From positions 1-64,000 of the forward strand of contig JAIBAV010000113.1 in NCBI GenBank assembly GCA_019695015.1: a DNA stretch of 64,000 nt, in the 5' to 3' direction. Of this stretch, positions 54,201 through 62,743 are shown piece by piece. Both the position numbers and the translations under genes were made by a program. Every line of letters starts with the position of its first letter. Position 1 is the first letter of the stretch. Source of the DNA: Chitinophagaceae bacterium. GTDB taxonomy: Bacteria > Bacteroidota > Bacteroidia > Chitinophagales > Chitinophagaceae. The notes under the pieces were generated by a model, which was not told the DNA's origin, did not search any database, and saw only the letters and a program-made list of their open reading frames with translations.

Positions 54201-54216
54201 TAATATTGCAATATTA
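54201..54216. promoter_or_regulatory. Candidate ArsR operator
   Basis: TAATATTGCAATATTA is a perfect 16-base palindrome 11 bases upstream of the arsR ATG (54228). ArsR-family repressors bind inverted repeats in their own promoter region, and this is the only clear palindrome in the gap. Confidence 0.6.
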
Positions 54217-54227
54217 AAGTATAAAAT

Positions 54228-54560
54228 ATGGGAGCAACAAAGACTGAACATTTTACCGACAAACAAAACACTATTGCAACACTTACTAAAGCATTAGGAC
54301 ACCCTGCAAGAATTGCAATCGTTGAATATCTTATTAAAGTGGACACTTGCATTTGTGGCGACATCGTTAATGAATTGCCTCTTGCACAGCCGACAGTTTC
54401 CCAACATTTGAAAGAACTTAAAAATGCAGGACTGATAAAAGGGAGCATTGAAGGCAACTCAATTTGCTATTGCATTGATGAGAAAATTATGGAGAAATTG
54501 CAAAAATATTTCGGGAACATTTCTACTAAACTCTCAAACAAAAAAAATACTTGTTGTTAA
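54228..54560 (+). CDS. arsR: ArsR-family arsenic-responsive repressor
   Basis: A 110-residue winged-helix repressor. The helix-turn-helix region spans LPLAQPTVSQHLKELKNAGLI (about residues 51-70). The metalloid-sensing cysteines sit at C41 and C43 (DTCICGDIV), in the alpha-3 position seen in ArsR proteins, with two more Cys at the very C-terminus. Binding As(III) would release the operator upstream. It is the first gene of arsR-arsM-arsC; arsM starts 18 bases downstream. Confidence 0.9.
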   Translation: MGATKTEHFTDKQNTIATLTKALGHPARIAIVEYLIKVDTCICGDIVNELPLAQPTVSQHLKELKNAGLIKGSIEGNSICYCIDEKIMEKLQKYFGNISTKLSNKKNTCC

Positions 54561-54578
54561 TATAAAAATATAATCAAA

Positions 54579-55418
54579 ATGGAAAATTCAGAACAACTAA
54601 AAGAAATAGTAAGGCAGAAATACAGTGAAATTGCTTTGCAAGACAAGGAAACAAATCAATCTTCTTGCTGCGGTTCAAGTTGCTGCTCAACGGAGGTTTA
54701 CAATATTATGAGTGACGATTACAGTAATTTAGAAGGTTACAACGCTGACGCAGATTTAGGTTTAGGTTGCGGCTTACCAACCCAATTTGCGAAAATTAAA
54801 AAAGGAAACACAGTAATTGATTTGGGCAGTGGTGCTGGCAATGATTGTTTTATTGCAAGAGCCGAGACAGGAGAAGATGGTAAAGTAATAGGCATTGACT
54901 TTACACCAGCAATGATTAATAAAGCAAGAGCTAATACACAAAAATTAGGATTTGCAAATGTTGAGTTTAGGCAAGGAGATATTGAAAATATTCCTGTTTC
55001 TGCAAACATAGCTGATGTAATTGTAAGCAACTGTGTTTTGAACCTTGTGCCTAATAAAGACAATGTTTTTAAAGAAATATTCCGTGTATTAAAACCTGGT
55101 GGGCATTTCAGTATTTCTGACGTTGTATTAATTGGAAATCTTCCTGAAGCCTTACGCATGGATGCTGAAATGTATGCAGGTTGTGTTGCAGGTGCAATAC
55201 AAAAAAAAGTTTATTTGGAATTAATCAACGCAAACGGATTTAGCAATGTAACAATTCAAAAGGAAAAAGCAATCAACATTCCTGACGACATTTTGAAAAA
55301 CTATTTGAACGAACAAGAATTAACTAATTTCAAATCGGGTAACATAGGAATTTTTAGCATTACAGTTTATGCAGAAAAACCAAAATCCTGCGGCTGCAAC
55401 ACAGAGTGCTGCAATTAA
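54579..55418 (+). CDS. arsM: Arsenite S-adenosylmethionine methyltransferase
   Basis: A 279-residue class I methyltransferase of the ArsM type. The SAM motif is VIDLGSGAGNDCF (about residues 79-91). The three cysteines needed to bind As(III) in characterised ArsM enzymes are present as C64 (LGLGCGLP), C152 (SNCVLN) and C202 (YAGCVAGA). A Cys-rich N-terminal stretch (SSCCGSSCC) and C-terminal CGCNTECCN are also seen, as in some family members. It methylates arsenite to less charged or volatile forms. It lies between arsR and arsC on the same strand. Confidence 0.9.
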   Translation: MENSEQLKEIVRQKYSEIALQDKETNQSSCCGSSCCSTEVYNIMSDDYSNLEGYNADADLGLGCGLPTQFAKIKKGNTVIDLGSGAGNDCFIARAETGEDGKVIGIDFTPAMINKARANTQKLGFANVEFRQGDIENIPVSANIADVIVSNCVLNLVPNKDNVFKEIFRVLKPGGHFSISDVVLIGNLPEALRMDAEMYAGCVAGAIQKKVYLELINANGFSNVTIQKEKAINIPDDILKNYLNEQELTNFKSGNIGIFSITVYAEKPKSCGCNTECCN

Positions 55419-55504
55419 ACAGCTTTTAAAAAAGTATCGCAAATAAATTATAATAACAACATCAGTAATTGTTTTGCAACTCATCTTTGGATATTGGTTT
55501 AACT

Positions 55505-55924
55505 ATGACAAAGAAGAAAATTTTAGTACTTTGCACAGGTAATAGCTGCAGAAGCCAAATAGCAGAAGGTTATTTGCAACACTTTGCAAATAGCAAAGCA
55601 GAAATTTATAGTGCAGGCGTTGAAACTCATGGGGTAAATCCAAGAGCTGTTGCAACAATGAAAGAAGACGGCATTGACATTTCAAGCCATACTTCAAACA
55701 ATATTGACGAATATAGAAGCATTGATTTTGATTTTATAATCACTGTTTGCGATAATGCAAAAGAACGTTGTCCGTTTTTTCCAAGCAAAGCAAAAAAGTT
55801 TCATTATAATTTTCCGGACCCTGCAAAAGCAACAGGGACAGAGCTGGAAATTTTGCAACAGTTTCGTAGTGTAAGGCAACTTATAAAAGACTATTGCAAA
55901 CAATTTGTGGCAGACTATTTATAA
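55505..55924 (+). CDS. arsC: Arsenate reductase, thioredoxin-coupled (LMW-PTP fold)
   Basis: A 139-residue arsenate reductase with the P-loop CTGNSCRS (nucleophile C10) and the pair C82/C89 (CDNAKERC) that relays the disulfide. The numbering matches the classic pI258-type ArsC exactly, taking the ATG at 55505 rather than the in-frame start at 55469. It reduces arsenate to arsenite, the substrate of ArsM upstream. No acr3, arsB or arsA gene follows; the next 225 bases hold no recognisable gene, and then the native minus-strand genes resume. Confidence 0.9.
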   Translation: MTKKKILVLCTGNSCRSQIAEGYLQHFANSKAEIYSAGVETHGVNPRAVATMKEDGIDISSHTSNNIDEYRSIDFDFIITVCDNAKERCPFFPSKAKKFHYNFPDPAKATGTELEILQQFRSVRQLIKDYCKQFVADYL

Positions 55925-56148
55925 AGCAACTTTAAGCAACCACGAAGAAGGGTATGCAGGATTTGGGCAGATGAATTATGAATCAGCTTTTGTAATTCTT
56001 TTTTCTTATTACCATAGGCTCTATAAAACTTACCTAACTTTTGTATTATCAATTAACAGCATCAACAATATTTGGTTTCGGTTTAAGCATGAAGAAACAC
56101 AGTGGCACCAAACACCTTCAAACTCTGAATGTGTTAGATACTGTTTTT

Positions 56149-57285
56149 TTATGGAAGCTTTACATCAACTAGTATAGGATAATGATCTGAAGCATTGCTT
56201 AATTGGGGCGAATAATATTGCAAAACCTTAAATTGCTTACTCAACAAAACAGCATCAATTCTTAATGTTGGAGATATTTCTCTATAAGTTCTACCAAAGC
56301 CAAACCCTTTACTTTTAAAAGCATCGGTTAAATTTTTTTGAATTGTATGATAGGTATAGCTTGATGGAACACTATTTAAATCGCCACAAAAAATGAACGG
56401 ATATTTACTTTTGTTTAATTGCTCTTTTACTATTTTGGCTTGGGCTGCATGTACTTTATCGTAATATTTTAATCTGCTAAACTTATCCTGATTCTTCATT
56501 AAAAAATCTAAATCATCTTTTATAAATTCATCTTTAAATGCTAAGGTATCCATAACAAGCCCTAAATACATAGACTTTAAATGGGTATTAAAAATTCTAA
56601 ATGTATCGTTACCTTTTTTTATATCTGCAAAAGCAAGAGACTCAGAAAAATTTTTATTGGAGTAAGTTGTTCTTCCAGAATCTATAATTGGATATCTTGA
56701 AAAAATAATGGTACCATATTGTATAAAAGCATAATATCGTTTTGTTTCAAAATCTCTACTAAAATACTTAAATGGGTAGTTTAATTGGGTGGTTATATCT
56801 TTTACACAAGATCTAAAAAGGGTAGAAGTATGTTCTTGAAAATCTTGAAAACATAAAATATCTGCATCGGTATTTTTAATAAACTCCATCATCTTTCTTC
56901 TTACACTACCTGGCGTATCGTTATAAATTTGGCTATCTATAAAATCTTGTACATTCCAACTTAAAATTCTAATGTTTCCCTCTTGTTTCTCTTGCATAAA
57001 TTTTGAAGGAAAATTAAATGCAACTATATTAAAGATATTAGTACTACCTAAAAGTGTAACAATTAAAAACAGCCATCTGTATTTTTTATAAAATATAAAT
57101 ACGATGAATAGCCAAAATAGCATTACACAAAAAAGTATTGGAAATGCTAATGCTAAAAAAGTAAAGCCACTCCAAACTGTTGGACTTATAAAAGGAGTAA
57201 GGCAACTTAGTAAGTAAACAAAACTATAAATACAGCCTGTTAAGAGAATGGTATTGCTAAATATTTTTTTTAAACTTAATGCCAT
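56149..57285 (-). CDS. Membrane-anchored endonuclease/exonuclease/phosphatase family protein
   Basis: A 378-residue protein with three N-terminal transmembrane helices (about residues 10-85, including VYLLSCLTPFI and FYKKYRWLFLIVTLLGS) and a C-terminal EEP-superfamily domain. Catalytic motifs: LSWNVQDFI, DILCFQDFQEH (Glu is replaced by Asp in the QE position), FNTHLKSM, IFCGDLNSVPSS and SDHYPILVDV. It may cleave a phosphodiester or phospholipid at the membrane. It follows the rhomboid pair in one leftward operon, 6 bases after the second rhomboid's stop. The right end of the arsenic island adjoins its 3' end. Confidence 0.82.
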   Translation of the reverse strand: MALSLKKIFSNTILLTGCIYSFVYLLSCLTPFISPTVWSGFTFLALAFPILFCVMLFWLFIVFIFYKKYRWLFLIVTLLGSTNIFNIVAFNFPSKFMQEKQEGNIRILSWNVQDFIDSQIYNDTPGSVRRKMMEFIKNTDADILCFQDFQEHTSTLFRSCVKDITTQLNYPFKYFSRDFETKRYYAFIQYGTIIFSRYPIIDSGRTTYSNKNFSESLAFADIKKGNDTFRIFNTHLKSMYLGLVMDTLAFKDEFIKDDLDFLMKNQDKFSRLKYYDKVHAAQAKIVKEQLNKSKYPFIFCGDLNSVPSSYTYHTIQKNLTDAFKSKGFGFGRTYREISPTLRIDAVLLSKQFKVLQYYSPQLSNASDHYPILVDVKLP

Positions 57286-57291
57286 TTTAAA

Positions 57292-58212
57292 TTACACTTC
57301 ACTATTACTTGCATTATTTAAAAACTCTTTTTCTTCTTTGCTAAGTTTATCGTAGCCGTGTTTATTTATTTTATCTAAAATAATATCAATTTTTTCTTGT
57401 GCTATGGTTGTTTTATTATTTAAAACTTCTTCTCTGCTACTATTTTTTTTTAGGTTAGGATATTTTTTTTCAGGATTAAATATATCATTAATCCAGTTAA
57501 CCAATGTAAACATCCAACTGCCCCAATCTTTACCTTTATTTAACTGTTGAATATATAAAAAACCAATAGAGGCACTAAATAAATAAGCAATGGTTATACC
57601 AGTATTGCCCATAGCTAAACTACCAAACTGCAATGCAGCATAAATAACCATCAAAATCCATAAAGGAATACCACCATTTATTAGTGGAAAAATTTTGTAA
57701 TTAGGTGCAAGTGTAGTGGTAGCAACAGCTACAGCCATTACACTTGTTCCGCTACCAATTAAAAAATAGCCAGAACTTACATATTGATATAAAGAAGGTA
57801 TAAAACTTAGAGAAAGTAAAAAAACTAAGCCACCAATAAAGCCACCATACAAATAAACAGGAATCATTTTTTTATTGCCAGCCAAATCTTGTAAAATATA
57901 ACCAAATGCCCAAAGCCATAATAAATTGGAAAGCAACGACCAAATGCTAAAGTTTGTAAACATGTAAAGTAAAATTGTCCATGGTTTTTCGGCTAACAAA
58001 TTTGCGTTGGAGTGTAAGACAAACCAATGTAAAATTTGTTTTTGAAAATTAGCATCACCAATAGCAACCGTATCTGCAGAAACTGTATAGGCAATTCTTA
58101 AAAAATTTAAAACAATAAAAATTAATGCATTTATTGCTACTAATAAAACTAGCCCATTATCATTAGCTCCTAATAAAGGTTTTTTATTTTTATTAATAGA
58201 TTTTGTATTCAT
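57292..58212 (-). CDS. Rhomboid-fold membrane protein, probable pseudoprotease
   Basis: A 306-residue six-helix protein of the rhomboid fold, homologous to the gene upstream but apparently inactive. Lined up without gaps with the active neighbour, GASGAVFG becomes GSGTSVMA, so the catalytic Ser is replaced by Gly. AHLGGALVG becomes AYLFSASIG, so the catalytic His is Tyr. HLFSN becomes SLLSN, losing the L1/TM2 His but keeping the Asn. The C-terminal 80 residues are a charged cytoplasmic extension (NPEKKYPNLKKNSSREEVL and a helix ending NASNSEV). Inactive rhomboids in other organisms bind clients. It starts 27 bases after the active gene's stop. Confidence 0.82.
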   Translation of the reverse strand: MNTKSINKNKKPLLGANDNGLVLLVAINALIFIVLNFLRIAYTVSADTVAIGDANFQKQILHWFVLHSNANLLAEKPWTILLYMFTNFSIWSLLSNLLWLWAFGYILQDLAGNKKMIPVYLYGGFIGGLVFLLSLSFIPSLYQYVSSGYFLIGSGTSVMAVAVATTTLAPNYKIFPLINGGIPLWILMVIYAALQFGSLAMGNTGITIAYLFSASIGFLYIQQLNKGKDWGSWMFTLVNWINDIFNPEKKYPNLKKNSSREEVLNNKTTIAQEKIDIILDKINKHGYDKLSKEEKEFLNNASNSEV

Positions 58213-58239
58213 AGTTGGCTTAAAAAATACTTCAAATAG

Positions 58240-58938
58240 TTAGTAAAGAGATTGCTTGTTGGTTTTGTTCCAGTAATAAACTAATAAAAAGCCAACTAAT
58301 GCACCACCTAAATGTGCCACATGTGCTACATTATCTCCAGCAGAGTTTTGAACAGCTTGCATTAACTCTAGCCCAGCATAAATTAGTACAAACCACTTTG
58401 CTTTTAAAGGGAATAAAAAATAAATATAAATTTGTGTATTAGGGAATAAATACCCAAACGCAGCTAAACAACCAAATACAGCACCACTTGCACCAAGTGT
58501 AGCCTCGTTTAATCTAAATCTGTTGCTGAATAATATTTCTTGTTGCTCTTCAAAATTTAATGTTTTAAATGCCTCTACAATTGGTTGCATATCGTAATAC
58601 AAAACAATCATGTGGCATAATGCAGCACCTAGGCCACAAATTAAATAAAACGTAAGAAATCTTTTTGGCCCCCAAACATTTTCTAATATTGAGCCAAACA
58701 TCCACAAGGCAAACATATTACTGAATAAATGCCCAAAATTGCCATGCATAAACATATGCGTAATAAATTGCCAAGGTTTAAACAATGGGCTTTGCCAGGT
58801 ATGCAAAGCAAAAATATCATTTACATTAAATTTTTCGCCAATAGTTATTTGAGCAAAAAAAACTAGCCCGTTTATAATTAGCAGGTTTTTTACAACAACA
58901 GGTAAAATTTCAAATCTAGTTGGTCTAAATTCTCTCAT
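58240..58938 (-). CDS. Active rhomboid-family intramembrane serine protease
   Basis: A 232-residue six-helix rhomboid protease from MREFRPTRFEIL (ATG at 58938; a start 8 codons upstream is possible). It retains the catalytic serine in GASGAVFG (about residue 147), the catalytic histidine in AHLGGALVG, HMFMHGNFGHLFSNM with the HxxxN oxyanion residues, and the WGPKRF-like L1 loop. It cleaves membrane proteins within the bilayer. It is the first gene of rhomboid, pseudo-rhomboid, EEP phosphatase. Confidence 0.88.
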   Translation of the reverse strand: MREFRPTRFEILPVVVKNLLIINGLVFFAQITIGEKFNVNDIFALHTWQSPLFKPWQFITHMFMHGNFGHLFSNMFALWMFGSILENVWGPKRFLTFYLICGLGAALCHMIVLYYDMQPIVEAFKTLNFEEQQEILFSNRFRLNEATLGASGAVFGCLAAFGYLFPNTQIYIYFLFPLKAKWFVLIYAGLELMQAVQNSAGDNVAHVAHLGGALVGFLLVYYWNKTNKQSLY

Positions 58939-59004
58939 TTGTTTTATATATTGAATTACCAAAAGTATATTTTAAAAATTTAACCATATTACTTTTGTAA
59001 AAAT

Positions 59005-60426
59005 TTATCTTAATTTTAGTTGAACAACGTTTTCTATATGGTGTGTGTGTGGAAACATATCAACAGGCTGCACTTTTGTAACAATGTATTTGGCATTAAG
59101 TAAGGCTAAATCTCTTGCTTGTGTAGCAGGGTTACAACTTACATATACAATAATTGGTGCAGCAATTTCTAATAATTTAGTAATTAATTTTTCATGCATA
59201 CCTGCACGTGGTGGGTCAGTAATTATTACATCTGCCTTGCCGTGGGTTGCAAAAAAAATATCATCGCAAACTTTAATAACATCTCCTGCAAAAAAATGAG
59301 CATGGGTTATATTGTTTAAAGAGGCATTAATTTTTGCAACTTCTACAGCATCTGATACAGTTTCAACACCAATAATTTTTTTAGCTTTATTGCTTACAAA
59401 AATTCCTATACTACCTGTACCACAATATAAATCATACACTGTTTCACTACCTGTTAGTTCAGCAAAATCTCTTGTTATATTGTATAATTTTTCTGCTTGT
59501 TTTGTATTGGTTTGAAAAAAAGATTTTGGACTAATATTATATTTATATTGTTCTAGCTTTTCTTCTATAAAACCCTTGCCATAATAGGCTACTGGCGTTA
59601 AATCGTATATACTATCATTAAACTTTGTATTAATAGTATAAAGTAATGTAGTAATGGTTGGAAATTTTTGAAGTACAAAATCTAACAAATCTGTTCTCCA
59701 CTTTTCTTTCTCAAAACCAAGCATTATATTCACCATCCATTCACCAGTGGTGGCAATTCTAACCATTATATTTCTTAGCCAGCCTGTATGATTTTTTATA
59801 TCATAAAAAGGATAATTATTTTGAATACAAAAGGCAGTAATTGCATTTCTAATTTCATTTGTAGGCTCTGCTTGCAGGTAGCATTTTTTTATTTCAACTA
59901 CTTTATCAAAAACACCTTTTGCATGAAAGCCACCAAAACTACCCTCGTTGTTAAAGGGCAAATTATTATGTTTTAAATAAGCCAATTCTTCATCTGGCAC
60001 ATACCGTTTATTAGCAAATGTGTATTCAATTTTGTTTCTGTAAAACTGTGTTTGCTCTGCACCAACTATAGGTAAAATTTCTGGTAAATCTATTTTGCCA
60101 ATACGTTTTAAATTATCGCTTACTTGTTTTTGTTTAAAAGCCAATTGTTTTTGGTAAGGAAGCATTTGCCATTGGCATCCACCACAAATTTGAAAATGAG
60201 CACAAAATGGTTCTACTCTATCTTTAGAAAGGGAAATAAAATTTATTGGAAAGCCCTCGGCCCAATCTTTTTTATTTTTAAATAGTTGAATATCTACAGT
60301 ATCACCAGGTACTGCCCTTTCAATAAAAATTACTTTACCATCTATTTTTGCAAGCGATTTTCCTTCGGCTGCATAATCTTCTACCAAAATATTTTGTAAA
60401 ATGGTGGGTTGCCTTCTTTTTTTCAC
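59005..60426 (-). CDS. rlmD: 23S rRNA (uracil-C5)-methyltransferase, RlmD/RumA type
   Basis: A 473-residue TrmA/RlmD-family enzyme starting at GTG (60426). It has an N-terminal TRAM domain (about residues 5-60, VEDYAAEGKSLAKIDGKVIF). The [4Fe-4S] ligands are FCAHFQICGGCQW plus KKCYLQ. The SAM domain carries VYDLYCGTGSIGIFV (motif I) and DPPRAGMH, and the catalytic Cys lies in VYVSCNPATQA. It methylates the C5 of a uridine in 23S rRNA. RlmCD- or TrmA-type specificity cannot be excluded by eye. It does not appear to be in an operon. Confidence 0.87.
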   Translation of the reverse strand: MKKRRQPTILQNILVEDYAAEGKSLAKIDGKVIFIERAVPGDTVDIQLFKNKKDWAEGFPINFISLSKDRVEPFCAHFQICGGCQWQMLPYQKQLAFKQKQVSDNLKRIGKIDLPEILPIVGAEQTQFYRNKIEYTFANKRYVPDEELAYLKHNNLPFNNEGSFGGFHAKGVFDKVVEIKKCYLQAEPTNEIRNAITAFCIQNNYPFYDIKNHTGWLRNIMVRIATTGEWMVNIMLGFEKEKWRTDLLDFVLQKFPTITTLLYTINTKFNDSIYDLTPVAYYGKGFIEEKLEQYKYNISPKSFFQTNTKQAEKLYNITRDFAELTGSETVYDLYCGTGSIGIFVSNKAKKIIGVETVSDAVEVAKINASLNNITHAHFFAGDVIKVCDDIFFATHGKADVIITDPPRAGMHEKLITKLLEIAAPIIVYVSCNPATQARDLALLNAKYIVTKVQPVDMFPHTHHIENVVQLKLR

Positions 60427-60531
60427 AAGGCAAATTTCATTGAAAATATTGATATACAGAAATGTAACATTTAAAGAATGATTATTTCTGAAACAAATAA
60501 AAATGTAAGTTTAATAACTTTAATTTTGAGT

Positions 60532-60539
60532 TATACTTG
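60532..60539 (+). promoter_or_regulatory. -7 promoter box of the S46 peptidase gene
   Basis: TATACTTG resembles TAnnTTTG with one difference and lies 43 bases before the ATG at 60583. Confidence 0.35.
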
Positions 60540-60582
60540 CAAAAGTTAATATTTTATTTTTTGAACATTAAAATTGATTAGA

Positions 60583-62733
60583 ATGAAAAAAATTCTTTTA
60601 GCCCTTGTATTATGTATTAGCATCCTTGCAAAAGCAGATGAAGGAATGTGGTTGCCTCAATTATTGCAACAACTTAATGAAGGTAGAATGAAAGCAATGG
60701 GTATGAAAATTTCGGCAAAAGATATTTACGACATCAACAAGAGTAGCTTAAAAGACGCTATTGTTAGCTTTGGTGGTTTTTGCACTGGCGAAATAATTTC
60801 TAGCAAAGGATTAATATTAACTAATCATCATTGTGGCTTTAGAGCAATACAAGCACACTCAACCATAGAAAATAATATTATAGAAAATGGCTTTTGGGCT
60901 AAAACCCATAAAGATGAACTAGGCAATAAAGGCTTGTATGTTACTTTTATAAAAAATATTATTGATGTAACCAACAAAGTTTTAGCAGGTGTAAATGAAA
61001 GCATGCAACCAAACGAAAGACAAGCTGTAATTGATAAAAACATTGACAATATAAATTCATCCACCAAATTAGGCAAGTTCGAAAAGTCTTTTGTTCGAGA
61101 ATTTTTTGATGGCAATATGTATTACTTATTTGTAACAGAAACTTTTAACGATGTAAGATTAGTGGGTGCACCACCAAACTCTATTGGCAATTTTGGTGTA
61201 GATACAGATAATTGGGTTTGGCCAAGGCATACCGGAGATTTTTCCTTATTCAGAATTTATGCAAATAAAAATAATGAGCCTGCAGATTACTCTTCTGATA
61301 ATATTCCTTATACCCCAAAAAGGTTCTTAAATATATCTATGAAGGGTATTAAAGAAAATGATTTTACAATGGTATTTGGTTTTCCTGGTAAAACAAACGA
61401 GTACTTACCAAGCGAAGCTGTTAGACAAATTGCACAAATAAACGACCCTGCTAAAATTTATGTTAGAGATAAAGCATTAGCTGTATTAAGTAAATATATG
61501 CGTAACGATATGTCTATAAAAATACAATATGCAGCTAAATATGCTGGTATTGCTAATGCCTGGAAAAAATGGCAAGGAGAAGTTTTAGGCTTAACCAAAA
61601 CAAATGCAGTAGAAAAAAAACTACAGTACGAACAAGTATATAATACAAAACTTAAAGCCAATACAACGCTTTATAATAAGTATAATGGTGTATTAGATAA
61701 ATTAATAAATGCATATAAACGCATAGAGCAATATGGACTTGCAAGAGATTATTATAACGAAACTATAAGTAAAATTGAACTGTTTAGTTTAGCAAATAGA
61801 ATAATTAGATTAAAAAATGTACAAAAAAATGGAGCAGAAAAGTTTAAAAATGCGGTTGATGAACAAATAAAAAGCTTACCCGATTTTTATAAAGATTTTA
61901 ATGCAATGGTTGATAAAGATATGTTTATTGCAATGATGGATATTTATTTAAACAAAATGCCCAAAGAATTTATATCTAATACAGTAATGGAAATGTATAA
62001 AGCCAATGGTGCAGACTTAAACAAGTGGGCTGATAAAATATATAGCAATTGTACTTTGGTTAATAAAGAAAAAACCTTAGATGCTTTAAATAATAATGCT
62101 GCTCTTTTAATAGATAATACTTTAGAAGATGATTTAGTTAAGCTGATGCTGGCAATTAGAAGGCATTATTCAGAAGCTGTTGCAGGCGAATTGGTTAAAA
62201 TACAAGATGAAATTGATCAGCTTCAAAGGCAGTATATGAAAGCACAGATGGAGGTAATGAAAGATAAGAAATTTTACCCCAATGCTAATAGTACATTAAG
62301 AGTTACTTATGGTAAAGTAGATGGTTATTCGCCAGCCGATGCTAGAGTGTACAAATTTCAAACATATTTAGATGGTGTGATGGAAAAATATAAACCAGGA
62401 GATTATGAATTTGATGTAAATGAAAAATTAAGAACCCTATACAAAAATAAAGACTATGGAATTTATGGAGTAAAAGGAAAAATGCCCGTTTGCTTTATCG
62501 CATCAAATCATACAACAGGAGGCAATAGTGGAAGCCCTGCTTTAAATGCTTATGGCAATTTAATAGGTTTAAACTTTGATAGAGGGTGGGAAGGCACCAT
62601 GAGTGATATTAATTATGATGCCAGTATTTGTAGAAATATTATGGTAGATATTCGTTACATTTTATTTATTATAGATAAATATGCTGGTGCAGGACATTTA
62701 GTTAAAGAAATGAAATTAATGTACGATAAATAA
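60583..62733 (+). CDS. S46-family dipeptidyl-peptidase, DPP11-like
   Basis: A 716-residue exported serine peptidase from the ATG at 60583; the upstream TTG adds three residues to the signal peptide. The signal ends near LAKADEG. The catalytic His lies in LTNHHCGF (H83), the Asp in WPRHTGDFS and the Ser in TGGNSGSPAL. S46 enzymes release dipeptides from the N-terminus. The residue 18 after the catalytic Ser is Arg (IGLNFDR). This position decides specificity: Arg in DPP11 (acidic P1), Gly in DPP7 (hydrophobic P1). An Asp/Glu-preferring DPP11 is therefore favoured. Confidence 0.88.
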   Translation: MKKILLALVLCISILAKADEGMWLPQLLQQLNEGRMKAMGMKISAKDIYDINKSSLKDAIVSFGGFCTGEIISSKGLILTNHHCGFRAIQAHSTIENNIIENGFWAKTHKDELGNKGLYVTFIKNIIDVTNKVLAGVNESMQPNERQAVIDKNIDNINSSTKLGKFEKSFVREFFDGNMYYLFVTETFNDVRLVGAPPNSIGNFGVDTDNWVWPRHTGDFSLFRIYANKNNEPADYSSDNIPYTPKRFLNISMKGIKENDFTMVFGFPGKTNEYLPSEAVRQIAQINDPAKIYVRDKALAVLSKYMRNDMSIKIQYAAKYAGIANAWKKWQGEVLGLTKTNAVEKKLQYEQVYNTKLKANTTLYNKYNGVLDKLINAYKRIEQYGLARDYYNETISKIELFSLANRIIRLKNVQKNGAEKFKNAVDEQIKSLPDFYKDFNAMVDKDMFIAMMDIYLNKMPKEFISNTVMEMYKANGADLNKWADKIYSNCTLVNKEKTLDALNNNAALLIDNTLEDDLVKLMLAIRRHYSEAVAGELVKIQDEIDQLQRQYMKAQMEVMKDKKFYPNANSTLRVTYGKVDGYSPADARVYKFQTYLDGVMEKYKPGDYEFDVNEKLRTLYKNKDYGIYGVKGKMPVCFIASNHTTGGNSGSPALNAYGNLIGLNFDRGWEGTMSDINYDASICRNIMVDIRYILFIIDKYAGAGHLVKEMKLMYDK

Positions 62734-62743
62734 TTTTGGACTA

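Noticed and set aside
55905..56177. An ORF overlapping the arsC end and running into the next gene
   Set aside because: It overlaps real genes at both ends and has no recognisable domain. It might hide a remnant of a lost gene, but the evidence is too weak to list.
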